DNA of 64,000 bases from Flavobacterium tistrianum (lineage in GTDB: Bacteria > Bacteroidota > Bacteroidia > Flavobacteriales > Flavobacteriaceae): assembly GCF_003254545.1 (NCBI RefSeq), contig NZ_QJRH01000068.1, positions 282,863 to 346,862 on the forward strand. Reading direction: 5' to 3'. A model generated the notes under the pieces. It did no database searches. It had not been told where the DNA came from and was given only the letters and a program-made list of their open reading frames with translations. The translations under genes were made by a program, and so were the position numbers. Positions 1-8,758 of this stretch are shown in pieces (the stretch's first letter is position 1; each line of letters begins with the position of its first letter).

Positions 1-110
1 TCTCCGTAAACCGATTCGAAAGTATGATCAATTCCTACTGTATTTTCTCTAAATTTAGAAAAGTAACACTCAGGTTCTGTTGGTTTTGTTGTTGGCTCAA
101 TAGCATTCAT
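1..110 (-). CDS. Class V aminotransferase / cysteine desulfurase-like protein, N-terminal fragment
   Basis: Only the first 36 codons are inside the window; the rest lies beyond the left edge. The frame opens at an ATG ending at 110 and begins MNAIEPTTKPTEPECYF, followed by SKFRENTVGIDHTFESVYG. From memory, the pattern 'YFSKFR..iVGID.tFes.YG' resembles the start of flavobacterial PLP-dependent class V aminotransferases (cysteine desulfurase-like), but no catalytic residue is visible here, so the family call is tentative. It follows the TlpA-like gene in the same orientation, separated by 172 bases that contain a long inverted repeat, so co-transcription is uncertain. Confidence 0.4.
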   Translation of the reverse strand, partial: MNAIEPTTKPTEPECYFSKFRENTVGIDHTFESVYG

Positions 111-164
111 ATCCTTGTCATTTTAAATTAAATTATACTGTTTAAGTAAACTTTACCACAATAT

Positions 165-266
165 TTGTCATTCCGACGAAGGAGGAATCACACACGTAAC
201 TCGACAAAGATTTACGACTTTCTGTATAGATCCACTAGTGCGATTTCTCCTTCGTCGAAATGACAA
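165..266. repeat. Long imperfect inverted repeat between genes
   Basis: The arms at about 165-193 and 238-266 are near-perfect reverse complements (GTCATTCCGACGAAGGAGGA against TCTCCTTCGTCGAAATGAC) around a loop of about 45 bases. This is a palindromic intergenic element of a kind common in flavobacterial genomes. It could fold into a strong hairpin in RNA from either strand and act as a terminator or mRNA stabiliser downstream of the TlpA-like gene. No gene is seen in it. Confidence 0.75.
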
Positions 267-282
267 GTTGTGCTTTTCTTTT

Positions 283-1272
283 TTAAATTTTATTCTCCAA
301 AAGTCTTTTCAATGTAGATTGCAATTCTTCTCCATACAGGTTTTTCGCAACGATTACCCCTTTAGGATCCACCAAATAGTTTCCTGGAATGGCTCTTACA
401 CCATATAATTTTGCAACAGCGCTGTTCCAGAAAAGCAAATCAGAAACATGTGTCCAGGTTAAATTATCGTCTTTAATTCCTTTAATCCAGTTTTCTTTCT
501 TTTTATCAAGAGAGATTGCCACAATGTTGAATCCTTTGTCGTGAAATTCTTTGTAAGCCGCTACAATATTCGGATTCTCTCTTCGGCAAGGTCCACACCA
601 TGAGGCCCAAAAATCAATCAAAGTATAGCCTTTTAAGTTATCATAAAGACGAACTGGCTTTCCTTCCGGATCATTAGCTGTAAAATCTGGGGCTTTTTTA
701 CCTACCGATAATCCGTCTAAAACAATAGCCAGTTCTTTTAATTCTTTCACGTAAGTGGTGTTCTGAAGACTTTTATCCAGCAAAGCAATATTTTGTGTAA
801 TCTGCTCTGGCGTTAATCTGTAAGACCAGTTTCTGTACAATACATAAGCAGAAACAATAGATTTTGGATTTTCTGTTATGAATTTACTGATTTCAACATC
901 TTTGCTTTTTTTATAGGTTTCAAATAAATCCTGAGAAGCTGAGCCCTCAACCACAGAAGTGGTATAATATTTCTTCGGACTCAGTTTTACTGTAATCGGA
1001 TTTTTTTCGAGAAAAATATACAATGGCGAACTTTCTGTGTTGACGCTTAATCCGTATAAATCTGGCGTTTTTACTTTTGTTTTAAAACTAAAGTTTCCGT
1101 CTTTTACTTTTGCAGAATCAATCGTGGTAAACATTTTATTGTGAAACTTCTGCAAGTAAACATATTGCGCTACGGTATCTGCAATCGTACCTTTTAATTG
1201 TAAATTATTTTCTTGCGCTTGAGTTTGAAAAGCTCCTAACAGAAGAGCAAAACCTAGTATTATTTTTTTCAT
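283..1272 (-). CDS. TlpA/ResA-type thiol-disulfide oxidoreductase (DUF4369-AhpC/TSA)
   Basis: This 329-residue exported protein begins with a signal peptide (MKKIILGFALLLGAFQTQAQ, cleavage probably before Gln). Residues about 25-110 resemble the DUF4369 beta-rich domain often found ahead of periplasmic thioredoxins in Bacteroidota. Residues about 190-329 form a thioredoxin/AhpC-TSA domain with the redox motif WCGPCR, after FTANDPEGKPVRL, and a cis-Pro region (VRAIPGNYLVD). It probably reduces disulfides in exported proteins, for example in cytochrome maturation or stress repair; the substrate cannot be told. The 5' region holds a SAM riboswitch about 245 bases upstream, so methionine/sulfur status may control it. 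Confidence 0.85.
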   Translation of the reverse strand: MKKIILGFALLLGAFQTQAQENNLQLKGTIADTVAQYVYLQKFHNKMFTTIDSAKVKDGNFSFKTKVKTPDLYGLSVNTESSPLYIFLEKNPITVKLSPKKYYTTSVVEGSASQDLFETYKKSKDVEISKFITENPKSIVSAYVLYRNWSYRLTPEQITQNIALLDKSLQNTTYVKELKELAIVLDGLSVGKKAPDFTANDPEGKPVRLYDNLKGYTLIDFWASWCGPCRRENPNIVAAYKEFHDKGFNIVAISLDKKKENWIKGIKDDNLTWTHVSDLLFWNSAVAKLYGVRAIPGNYLVDPKGVIVAKNLYGEELQSTLKRLLENKI

Positions 1273-1383
1273 TTTATTTTAAGTATTTAAGATTAGACAA
1301 AAGAATTTCAGGCCAATGCCAAAGGGCACTAGCTACTTATTTATTATTTTTTAGGAATCTGGAATAACTAATATTCTCTCATT

Positions 1384-1464
1384 TCAAAAAAAAGCAAAAC
1401 TGTTTTCTTCAAAAATGGAATTTAAGAGTTCATAACCTGCGTATAAAATAGATTCTGCTTTCAT
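1384..1464 (-). CDS. Possible 26-residue small ORF between SAM riboswitch and TlpA gene
   Basis: A short open frame starts 53 bases after the 3' end of the SAM riboswitch and reads MKAESILYAGYELLNSIFEE followed by NSFAFF and TGA. The ATG is preceded by an A/T-rich TTAAA context like that of many Bacteroidota starts. It lies in the untranslated leader of the TlpA-like gene. It might be a riboswitch-controlled micropeptide or a regulatory upstream ORF, or simply chance: a frame of this length is not unusual in AT-rich DNA. Confidence 0.25.
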   Translation of the reverse strand: MKAESILYAGYELLNSIFEENSFAFF

Positions 1465-1516
1465 TTTAATAAAGATTTTATTGGATGATCTTAAACAGAT
1501 TTATGGAGAAATCTTT

Positions 1517-1613
1517 CTTATCTGCCCGCATCTAGCGGAAGGATTTAGCACCTTATTCGGCAACAGGTTGCTAAGACTTCAATGGGCCTATTCCCTCAGT
1601 CTTTCTGGATAAG
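1517..1613 (-). promoter_or_regulatory. SAM-I (S-box) riboswitch
   Basis: Read on the minus strand, the element has paired ends CTTATC (1613-1608) and GATAAG (1522-1517) forming P1. The conserved S-box core lies between them: AGACTGAGGGAATAGGCCCA, then TGAAGTCTTAGCAACC, then GGTGCTAAATCC. These are the hallmark sequences of the SAM-I aptamer, which binds S-adenosylmethionine and usually turns off methionine/sulfur genes. The next long gene on this strand is the TlpA-like gene, 245 bases further on. I see no strong intrinsic terminator directly after the aptamer, so the mode of control is unclear. Confidence 0.93.
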
Positions 1614-1636
1614 TATCATTTATAATTTTTCTGATA

Positions 1637-1668
1637 CAAATATATATTAATTCTACCGAATTAGTCAA
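1637..1668 (-). promoter_or_regulatory. Bacteroidota-type promoter for the SAM riboswitch transcript
   Basis: On the minus strand a -33 TTGAC (1668-1664) is followed, with 21 bases between TTG and the next box, by TATATTTG (1644-1637), a match to TAnnTTTG. Transcription would start around 1630, just ahead of the riboswitch. The region 1669-1834 shows nothing further. Confidence 0.6.
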
Positions 1669-1834
1669 GTTTAATTTGTATTATTTTCAAATTAATTACA
1701 AAATCGCTTTCCTACAAAGAATCAAAACACTAATAATCAAAACATTAAACCGTAAGCAAATTCTTTTTGAAGATCTTATTTATAAAAGAAATTCATACGT
1801 TTTTAAAATCTGAATTGAAAAGTATTTTTAAATT

Positions 1835-2287
1835 CTAAAGAAAAAGATGCAGGTATTTATTCTTTTCCAGATTTGAAATAGGTTCTTTTAATCCGTTTTC
1901 GAGATTTGAAGTAATTAATTCCAATACCTGTTTGAGATCGTTAAAATTATTTGGCTTTACAAAATAACAGAACGCTCCCAGATTGCCGGCAGCTTCCATA
2001 TCATTTTTATGTGAAGAAGTAGAAATCATTATTACTGGAATATCTTTGTAACGTTCTTCCGATTTTAATTGTTTCAAACATTCCCACCCATTCATAATGG
2101 GCATATTTAAATCCAAGAATACAATTCTTGGAATCTCATCTTGATTGTGTAGCATTTTTAACGCTTGATCTCCATTTTCTGCACAATGACAAATAATACT
2201 TCCATCTATATCAGCCAGTGCTTCGCAAAACATTTCTGCGTCGTCTCGGTCATCATCGGCTAATAAAATTATTTTATTACTCATCAT
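1835..2287 (-). CDS. Single-domain response regulator (CheY/Rcp1-type receiver)
   Basis: This 150-residue protein is essentially one receiver domain. It shows the acidic pocket LLADDDRDD, the phospho-acceptor Asp in VFLDLNMPIMNGWE, the switch Ser/Thr in MISTSS, and the conserved Lys in YFVKP. There is no output domain. The extended loops and the 'LADDD.DD' start match Rcp1-type receivers, which pair with PAS- or phytochrome-type histidine kinases. Its first base coincides with the last base of the five-PAS kinase gene upstream, so the two are translationally coupled and almost certainly a cognate pair. Confidence 0.92.
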   Translation of the reverse strand: MMSNKIILLADDDRDDAEMFCEALADIDGSIICHCAENGDQALKMLHNQDEIPRIVFLDLNMPIMNGWECLKQLKSEERYKDIPVIMISTSSHKNDMEAAGNLGAFCYFVKPNNFNDLKQVLELITSNLENGLKEPISNLEKNKYLHLFL

Positions 2288-4959
2288 TAAATGTCTTTTT
2301 CTGTTTGTTCAAATGGCAGCATAATTGTAAAAACAGCTCCTTTATCAGCAATTCCAGTTGCGGTGATGCTTCCTCCGTGACGCTCTGCAATTTTTTTACA
2401 AAGCGATAATCCTAATCCAGTTCCTTCATAACGGTCTTTAGAATTTAGGCGGGTAAAAGTTTCAAAAATGCGTCCCGTGTGATCGAGGTCAAATCCGATT
2501 CCGTTGTCTTCTACCGTAATTACGGCTGTTCTTTTTCCATTCTCAATAAGTTCTTTTGCATTAATGGTAATCTGCGGCGGAACATTTTCTTTAGCAAATT
2601 TAATCGAATTGTTTATCAAGTTATAAAATAGCTGATAAAGCAAAACAGAAGCTCCTTCAATAACAGGAAGTCCGTGATAGTATATGTTTCCGTCTGTTCT
2701 CTGAAGCGAAATCTCCAAATCGGTTTCTATATTTTTAATGACTTCATTGAGATCAACAATTGTTGCTTTTTGCGAGTCTGCGTTTATTTTAGAATATGCG
2801 AGCACACCGTCGATCATAGTAAACATGCGGTCTGCCGCGACATGGATTCTTTCGATATATCTCGTTGCCGATTCGTCTAGCTGACTTTCAAGGTGATCTT
2901 CTAGACGGCTTACAAATGTCTTTATTTTTCTGACAGGCTCTTTTAAATCATGCGAGGCAACATGGGCAAACTGCTGTAAATCATCATTAGAACGTTGGAG
3001 TTCTTTAGTGCGGTCTGCCACCAAAATTTCCAGTTTTTCGGTAATCGATTTTTGTTCATGAATATCAGTACAAGTTCCAAACCAATTGGTAATGATGCCT
3101 TCCTTATCTCTGATAGGAAGTGCTTTACTCAGAAACCAGCGATATTCTCCTGTGCTCGCATTTTTTAAACGAAATTCTTTCTGGTAAGACGAGCCCGCAT
3201 TAACGCTCTGATACCAAGTTCTTAAAACATCGTAAACATCGTCGGTATGAAGCGCCGGAACCCAGCTGGAATCGCCAAATTCATGTTCGCTAAAACCAGT
3301 ATATTCGTACCATCTGCTGTTGTAATAATCTATAAATCCGTCAGGGTGTGCAGTCCAGATAATTTGGGGCACCAGATCTGCAAGCTGCCTAAATTTCTCT
3401 TCGCTTTCTGCAATAACATTTTGAAGTTCTTTTTGAGAAGTGATATCACTAGCGGCGCCAAACCATTCTACAATTTTTCCTTTTTCATCTAATATCGGAA
3501 CCACTCTAGAGAAAACCCATCTTACAGAATCATCTTCTTTTATAATCCTGTGCTCCATTTCAAAAATGCTTTTCTCTACTATCGATTTAGAAATCAGATG
3601 AACTGCTTGTTCCAAATCGCTGGGATGTACAAATTTATCCAGCCAATTGATGCTATGCCCTCCAGTACCAGAAAGCCTTCCTCCTCCTTCAAGACTTTGC
3701 ATCACCATCCAGTCAGCATCCATACGGTAAACCAAATCAGACGATGCGTTGACTAAAGCTCGAAAACGGTTTTCGCTTTTTTCCATTTTCTGGCGGGCTT
3801 CAACTTGTTCGGTAACATCAACCGCCACCTGTATCATTCCCGTTATCTGATCCTCTTCAATTAATGGTCGATATGTTAAGTTATAATAATAGTTTTTTAC
3901 TTCTCCAGTTCGATTGTGTGGTACGAGAACCTCGCTTTGGTCAAAAGGAATTCCTTCGTTATAAACCTTTAAAACCTGTTTCCATACATATTGCCCTTCA
4001 AGTTCTGGCAATACATCAATTAATCGCATGCCAATAATTTCTTCGCCACGGCCTATCATTTGCAGCATGTGTTTATTTATCTGCTCAATAATTAGATCGT
4101 CTCCTTTTAACACCAAAGTTGGAGCCGGCGTCTGATGAATCATTTTACGGAAACGATTTTCGCTTTGTTGCAGTTTTTCTTCGGCCTGTTTACTTTCAGT
4201 AATATCTCTTGTTGTTCCAACTACAAGCTCAACCTCTCCTTTTTCGTTAAAGGCTGGAACTAAAATATAATCGTAAATTCTTCTTCCCAGTTCTGCGTGC
4301 GGGAAAGAAACAGTTCCTCTCACAGCTCTTTTTTCTGCTGCAACAGTATCGATTTCCTTTTCGTGCATTTCGGCATGCCAATCTTCATAGCCATTTTCAA
4401 TTAGCCCGCGTCCTATAGCATCCTCTGCCGATTTGCCCCACATGCTCAATAAGGCTTTGTTTGCATAAGTAAACTTATAATCCAGATCAAAAACATACAC
4501 CAGATCAGGAGTTCCGTTTATTATAGAGTTGTAAAGTCTTTTTTGTTTTTCGGCATCGAGTAATGCATTATTCAGTTCCGTTTCAGCAAGTTTCTTTTTG
4601 GTAATGTCTTCCATTGTCACTACCAATAGACCATCCTGCGCGACAACAGTAAACTTCAACCAGTGTTTTCCTCTTTCATCATCATAGCATTGCTCAAAGC
4701 TGGATGTAACTTCTTTTTCTGAAGTTTCAATACACTTTTCGAGAATAGCGTTTCCTCCTATTTTAGAAATAATTTTACTGAATCTCTGCCCTTTGTAGTC
4801 TTCGTTACTGATCCAGTTTATAAAGTGATCATTAAGCAGCAACACTGAAAAATCATCGATCTTATTTTTAGTATTATACAAAGATTTTAAAACTGCAATA
4901 CCATTTGGCGCAGCATTAAAAACGGTTCTAAAAAGATCTAAATTATTTATTAACTCCAT
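2287..4959 (-). CDS. Multi-PAS sensor histidine kinase
   Basis: This 890-residue, apparently soluble kinase has no clear transmembrane segment. About five PAS/PAC modules occupy residues 10-125, 135-255, 265-385, 395-510 and 520-640; PAC signatures such as VVGTTRDITESKQAE and WFGTCTDIHEQKSI mark their ends. The HisKA H-box is FAHVASHDLKEPVRKI (around residue 665). The ATPase domain follows with N-box NLINNSIKFAKE, G1 DNGIGFD and G2 GTGLGLSL. It probably senses an intracellular small molecule or redox state and phosphorylates the receiver encoded immediately downstream. The ligand cannot be deduced. Confidence 0.93.
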   Translation of the reverse strand: MELINNLDLFRTVFNAAPNGIAVLKSLYNTKNKIDDFSVLLLNDHFINWISNEDYKGQRFSKIISKIGGNAILEKCIETSEKEVTSSFEQCYDDERGKHWLKFTVVAQDGLLVVTMEDITKKKLAETELNNALLDAEKQKRLYNSIINGTPDLVYVFDLDYKFTYANKALLSMWGKSAEDAIGRGLIENGYEDWHAEMHEKEIDTVAAEKRAVRGTVSFPHAELGRRIYDYILVPAFNEKGEVELVVGTTRDITESKQAEEKLQQSENRFRKMIHQTPAPTLVLKGDDLIIEQINKHMLQMIGRGEEIIGMRLIDVLPELEGQYVWKQVLKVYNEGIPFDQSEVLVPHNRTGEVKNYYYNLTYRPLIEEDQITGMIQVAVDVTEQVEARQKMEKSENRFRALVNASSDLVYRMDADWMVMQSLEGGGRLSGTGGHSINWLDKFVHPSDLEQAVHLISKSIVEKSIFEMEHRIIKEDDSVRWVFSRVVPILDEKGKIVEWFGAASDITSQKELQNVIAESEEKFRQLADLVPQIIWTAHPDGFIDYYNSRWYEYTGFSEHEFGDSSWVPALHTDDVYDVLRTWYQSVNAGSSYQKEFRLKNASTGEYRWFLSKALPIRDKEGIITNWFGTCTDIHEQKSITEKLEILVADRTKELQRSNDDLQQFAHVASHDLKEPVRKIKTFVSRLEDHLESQLDESATRYIERIHVAADRMFTMIDGVLAYSKINADSQKATIVDLNEVIKNIETDLEISLQRTDGNIYYHGLPVIEGASVLLYQLFYNLINNSIKFAKENVPPQITINAKELIENGKRTAVITVEDNGIGFDLDHTGRIFETFTRLNSKDRYEGTGLGLSLCKKIAERHGGSITATGIADKGAVFTIMLPFEQTEKDI

Positions 4960-5127
4960 TATCTTATTGAGTGAAAATAATTTTTAAATGCTGTCTAATT
5001 TTATGAAATATACTCGAATTTGTTAAATTCTTTCTCAAATATAAATAAAAACGCATTTACTATAAACATTCTTTAAAATGATTTTTTAACTAAAAAATAT
5101 AGTTAAAGTCTTTTCTGACATAACATC

Positions 5128-5158
5128 AAAAAAAGCCGAATCCTGGATTCAGCTTTTT
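5128..5158 (-). terminator. Intrinsic terminator after the small lipoprotein gene
   Basis: The arms AAAAGCCGAATCC (5131-5143) and GGATTCAGCTTTTT (5145-5158) pair with one mismatch. Read on the minus strand the stem ends in a T-run (GGCTTTTTTTG), as expected for the gene ending at 5183. Confidence 0.75.
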
Positions 5159-5182
5159 GTTTTACAGATAGAATAAAAACAA

Positions 5183-5386
5183 TTATGGCTTGATAGAATC
5201 GGTTTTAACCGTAGAAGTAGTGTCCATATTAATCGTATCTACTTCTGGTCCGACTGTATCTATCGTATTCTGAATAGTATCATTTTCGTATGATTCTATT
5301 TTAGTGTTCTCATTCTTTTTGCAAGAAAATACTAATCCTGCTAGCAGAATTAAGAAAGCTGCTTTAGTTATTATTTGCGTTTTCAT
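5183..5386 (-). CDS. Small putative lipoprotein
   Basis: This 67-residue protein has a lipoprotein signal: a hydrophobic stretch ending in LVFSC, with Cys about residue 22, followed by KKNENTK. The remainder is Thr/Asp-rich and low in complexity (VGPEVDTINMDTTSTVKTDS), without a recognisable domain. A hairpin terminator follows. The next upstream gene (5491-5802) encodes a similar short Thr/Ser-rich lipoprotein, so the two may be related surface or periplasmic tethered peptides. Function unknown. Confidence 0.7.
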   Translation of the reverse strand: MKTQIITKAAFLILLAGLVFSCKKNENTKIESYENDTIQNTIDTVGPEVDTINMDTTSTVKTDSIKP

Positions 5387-5490
5387 AATTATATTTTTTA
5401 ATGAATAGTACCTAATTTAACTTTTATAAAAATAGCAGTTTTTACAAATGTGCTTTTTACACAATTTTAAAAACTTCTTATATAATGCGG

Positions 5491-5802
5491 TTATTTCTTT
5501 CTCTTTTTGATGCTGTCTTTTTTAATTCTCACGCTATCTTTCTGTACACCAGACTCACTCGTGTAAGTTGCTCCGTCTTCTGCACTTGCGCTCGGTCCCG
5601 TTCCCGTTCCTGCGGTACTCTGTCTTGAAGCATCTGGACTACCCGAATTATTATTTATGTTAGTTGTGTCTTTTCTTGTAGCGCCAGTATCAAGCGGTGT
5701 TGTGCTAGTTTCTATTTCATCGCTATAACCGTCATTATTATTTTTACATGAACTTATCGTTGCTATTAAAATGATAAGAATCAAAACTTTTATTTCCTTC
5801 AT
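5491..5802 (-). CDS. Small Ser/Thr-rich putative lipoprotein
   Basis: I choose the ATG at 5802 because it gives a proper lipoprotein signal, MKEIKVLILIILIATISSCK, with the lipobox ending at Cys19; an ORF extension to 5931 would place a Cys/Lys-rich non-signal stretch in front. The mature part (about 84 residues) is Thr/Ser/Gly/Asp-rich, with a C-terminus of mixed Lys/Asp repeats (KKDSIKKRKK). No domain is recognised. It resembles its downstream neighbour in size and composition. Function unknown. Confidence 0.65.
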   Translation of the reverse strand: MKEIKVLILIILIATISSCKNNNDGYSDEIETSTTPLDTGATRKDTTNINNNSGSPDASRQSTAGTGTGPSASAEDGATYTSESGVQKDSVRIKKDSIKKRKK

Positions 5803-5994
5803 AATTATACGTTTTACAATTTTAACCAAGAAACTAATATTCAAACATTTATGTTTACAGCATTTGACATAATTTTTACATAAAATCGCACTGGAAATCC
5901 TATAAAATTTTATAAACAAAGCTGTAAGCACTCTCTAATTTTTACTTAGTAGTTTTGAAATGAATGGATTACATATCTAAATAAGGATTAAAAA

Positions 5995-7575
5995 ATGGAA
6001 AATTCAAATCAAAATATAAATGAAGGCAGCATTACTTCTGGCGATAATGTTTCTTTCTGGATTGATTCTACTGATATAATTGCTTTTGAGAAACCAACTC
6101 AGGATATCAAAACTGAAGTTCTAATTATCGGAGGTGGTATTGCCGGACTTACAACTGCTTACAAACTTTTAAAGGCAGGGAAAAAAGTGGTTTTGGCAGA
6201 AGACGGTTTTATAGGAAGCGGAGAAACCGGAAGAACTACAGCGCATTTAACTTGTGCCTTAGACGATAGATATTATTATCTTCAGAATACTTTTGGCAAA
6301 GAGAACGCTTGGCTCGCCGCCGAAAGCCATTCTGCTGCTATAGACGAAATCGAGAAAATTGTAAATGAATTACAGATTGATTGCGATTTTGAAAGAGTTA
6401 ATGGCTATTTATTTCTTCATCCTAATGATAAGGAAAAAAATTTGGATAAAGAATTTGAAGCTACTCAAAACGCAAGATTAGAAACTGTTCTTTTAAACCA
6501 CACGCCTTCTCTAGCCAATTCTCAAAATCAAAGATGTCTGGCATTTAAAAATCAGGCGCAATTTCATATTTTACATTATCTGAAAGGACTTTCTAAAGCC
6601 ATAATCGAACTTGGCGGCACTATTTATACTGAAGCTCATGCCGAAAATATAACCGAAAAAAGCGCCACCGTAAATGGTTTTGAATTTAGTGCCAAATATA
6701 TTGTTGTAGCAACTAATACGCCAATTAACGATGTCCTAACAATGCATACCAAACAGCATGCTTACCGAACATATGTTATTGGAGGAAAAATCCCGAAAGG
6801 CAGTCTGCCGCATGCTTTATGGTGGGACACTGGTGATCCAGAATCTAAATGGGTCGCACAGCCTTATCATTATGTTCGATTGCAAAATTTTGATGATGAA
6901 TATGATTTGCTCATTATTGGAGGCGAAGATCATAAAACAGGACAGGCTGATGAAGAGGGAATTTCTGCATTTTCACGTTACGAACTATTAGAAAATTGGG
7001 GCAAAAAATATTTTCCGCTATTAGATGAAATCAGCTACAAATGGTCGGGACAGGTTATGGAGCCTTTTGATTCTTTAGGTTTTCTAGGCAGAAATCCAGG
7101 CGATCAAAATGTCTTTATCATTACGGGAGATTCTGGAAACGGAATGACGCACGCTACTATTGGCGCCATGATTATTTCTGATATGATTCAGGGAATCGAG
7201 AATAAATGGCAAGATTTGTACAGTCCGTCGCGAATTACCTTTAAAGCAATTGGAGATTATATGAAAGAAGCTGGAAATATGGCTTCTCAATATCTTGACT
7301 GGATTACCGGATCTGATCTTGATAACACAGCCGATTTAGAACCTGGAGAAGGTGGTATTCTTTCTTTCGGATTACGAAAAGTGGCCGTTTATCGAGATTA
7401 CGACAAAACGCTTCATGCCTTCTCTGCTGTTTGCCCTCATTTGGGCTGTATTGTGCAATGGAATTCAGACGAAAAATCTTTTGACTGTCCATGCCATGGC
7501 TCCAGATTTGCGTCTGACGGAACAGTATTAAATGGTCCTGCGGAAAGCAATTTAAGCAATCTTCATATTAAATAA
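5995..7575 (+). CDS. FAD-dependent oxidoreductase with C-terminal Rieske [2Fe-2S] domain
   Basis: The 526-residue protein starts its DAO-type FAD fold at residue about 40 (VLIIGGGIAGLTTAYKLLKA, the GxGxxG dinucleotide motif) and has a second FAD-contact motif (IITGDSGNGMTHA) near residue 380. Residues about 430-526 are a Rieske domain with both ligand pairs, CPHLGC and CPCHGS. Such fusions are thought to pass electrons between a flavin-bound amine or sugar-like substrate and a Rieske cluster; the substrate is not known. No signal peptide is seen, so it is probably cytoplasmic. A possible -7 box TAGTTTTG lies at 5950-5957. An SDR gene follows after 13 bases, which suggests an operon. Confidence 0.88.
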   Translation: MENSNQNINEGSITSGDNVSFWIDSTDIIAFEKPTQDIKTEVLIIGGGIAGLTTAYKLLKAGKKVVLAEDGFIGSGETGRTTAHLTCALDDRYYYLQNTFGKENAWLAAESHSAAIDEIEKIVNELQIDCDFERVNGYLFLHPNDKEKNLDKEFEATQNARLETVLLNHTPSLANSQNQRCLAFKNQAQFHILHYLKGLSKAIIELGGTIYTEAHAENITEKSATVNGFEFSAKYIVVATNTPINDVLTMHTKQHAYRTYVIGGKIPKGSLPHALWWDTGDPESKWVAQPYHYVRLQNFDDEYDLLIIGGEDHKTGQADEEGISAFSRYELLENWGKKYFPLLDEISYKWSGQVMEPFDSLGFLGRNPGDQNVFIITGDSGNGMTHATIGAMIISDMIQGIENKWQDLYSPSRITFKAIGDYMKEAGNMASQYLDWITGSDLDNTADLEPGEGGILSFGLRKVAVYRDYDKTLHAFSAVCPHLGCIVQWNSDEKSFDCPCHGSRFASDGTVLNGPAESNLSNLHIK

Positions 7576-7588
7576 AAAAACATATCGT

Positions 7589-8347
7589 ATGGAAATCTTA
7601 TCAAAATACTTTACCGACAATATCTCACAAAAACGAATTGTAATAACAGGCGGCACAACCGGAATTGGGAAAGCAATTGCAGATTTGCTGGTTTCACTCG
7701 GCGGACGAGTTTTTATCTTTGGAAGAGATGAAACCGATTTTTATTATGCCATGGATGATATTAAGTGCAAATCATCTAAAGGTGAAATCTTTGGCGAAAC
7801 GGCAGATATTACTCGCCAAGAAGATATTACCAGAATTTGGGAAAGGATTGATAAAGTTCTTGGCGGAATAGATATTTTAATCAACAACGCTGCTCTGCCT
7901 GCCCACGGCATTATTGAAGGCGATTATGAGGATTGGAAGTATGTCCTAGAAACTAATATTTTGGGATACATTGCTTTTGCAAAAGAAGCTGTCAACAGAA
8001 TGACAGAGCAAAAATGGGGTCATATTGTAAACATTGGTTCTATGAGTGCTGAAGCAAAGGAAAAGACGGGCGTTATTTATGTTGCCACCAAAACTGCCAT
8101 AAGAGGTTTTAGCACAGCATTACGCAAAGAAATTAATCCGCTGGGAATAAAAGTGTCTCACGTTGAGCCAGGTGCAGTAACGAGCGATATGCAACAAGAT
8201 CCAAAAGAAGTTCAAAAAGAAAAAATAAAGGAAATGAAAATGTTAGAAGCAGAAGATATTGCGATGAGTGTTTTGTTTTGTTTATCGCAACCTAAACGCT
8301 GCGATATTGTTAGTATGCAAGTAAGACCTCATCTTCAGATTATTTAA
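7589..8347 (+). CDS. Short-chain dehydrogenase/reductase (SDR)
   Basis: This 252-residue classical SDR has the cofactor motif GGTTGIGKA near the N-terminus, the structural NNAA motif (LINNAALPAHG), and the catalytic Ser...Tyr-x-x-x-Lys set in NIGSMSAEAKEK and YVATK. The coenzyme region (GGRVFIFGRDE) does not settle NAD against NADP. It lies 13 bases after the FAD/Rieske gene and is probably co-transcribed. The substrate is unknown; pairing with the flavoprotein suggests a common stress or detoxification role (inference only). Confidence 0.9.
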   Translation: MEILSKYFTDNISQKRIVITGGTTGIGKAIADLLVSLGGRVFIFGRDETDFYYAMDDIKCKSSKGEIFGETADITRQEDITRIWERIDKVLGGIDILINNAALPAHGIIEGDYEDWKYVLETNILGYIAFAKEAVNRMTEQKWGHIVNIGSMSAEAKEKTGVIYVATKTAIRGFSTALRKEINPLGIKVSHVEPGAVTSDMQQDPKEVQKEKIKEMKMLEAEDIAMSVLFCLSQPKRCDIVSMQVRPHLQII

Positions 8348-8387
8348 CCTAAAAAATACCCCACTTTTTCATTTTTTTTTACTTGAG

Positions 8388-8420
8388 AACACTTGTACAT
8401 TTTTTGTACAAGTGTTTTCT
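8388..8420 (+). terminator. Strong intrinsic terminator after the SDR gene
   Basis: AACACTTGTACA (8388-8399) and TGTACAAGTGTT (8405-8416) form a perfect 12-bp stem followed by TTCT. The rest of the gap 8348-8758 is AT-rich and shows no gene or clear promoter. Confidence 0.85.
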
Positions 8421-8758
8421 ATTTAATCACAAATGAGAATTATATAATTTGAATTGGTAATTGTGTAAAAAACCTCCTGCACATAATCTTACATTTAACG
8501 TACCATACAAAAATCATTTTTTTAAAACTTCATCTTGAAAACCAAAAACTAAGGCTGTTCTATTTACTAGCCTTTAAGTTTTTTACAAAACAAAAATTCA
8601 AAGCAGCTGTTTTAATCGTTTTAGGTGAAGTAATCTCGTTTATAAATCTATACTATTCTGTCGTCTGTTTTGTTGTTGCTTTTTACTGATAGCATCAGTT
8701 TTTTGCATTGCAATTAATTACTCATAACTATTTGATTATGATCTAAAACTAAACGACC

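Noticed and set aside
5803..5931. Longer N-terminus for the lipoprotein at 5491-5802
   Set aside because: The added stretch is Cys/Lys-rich and would bury the lipoprotein signal.
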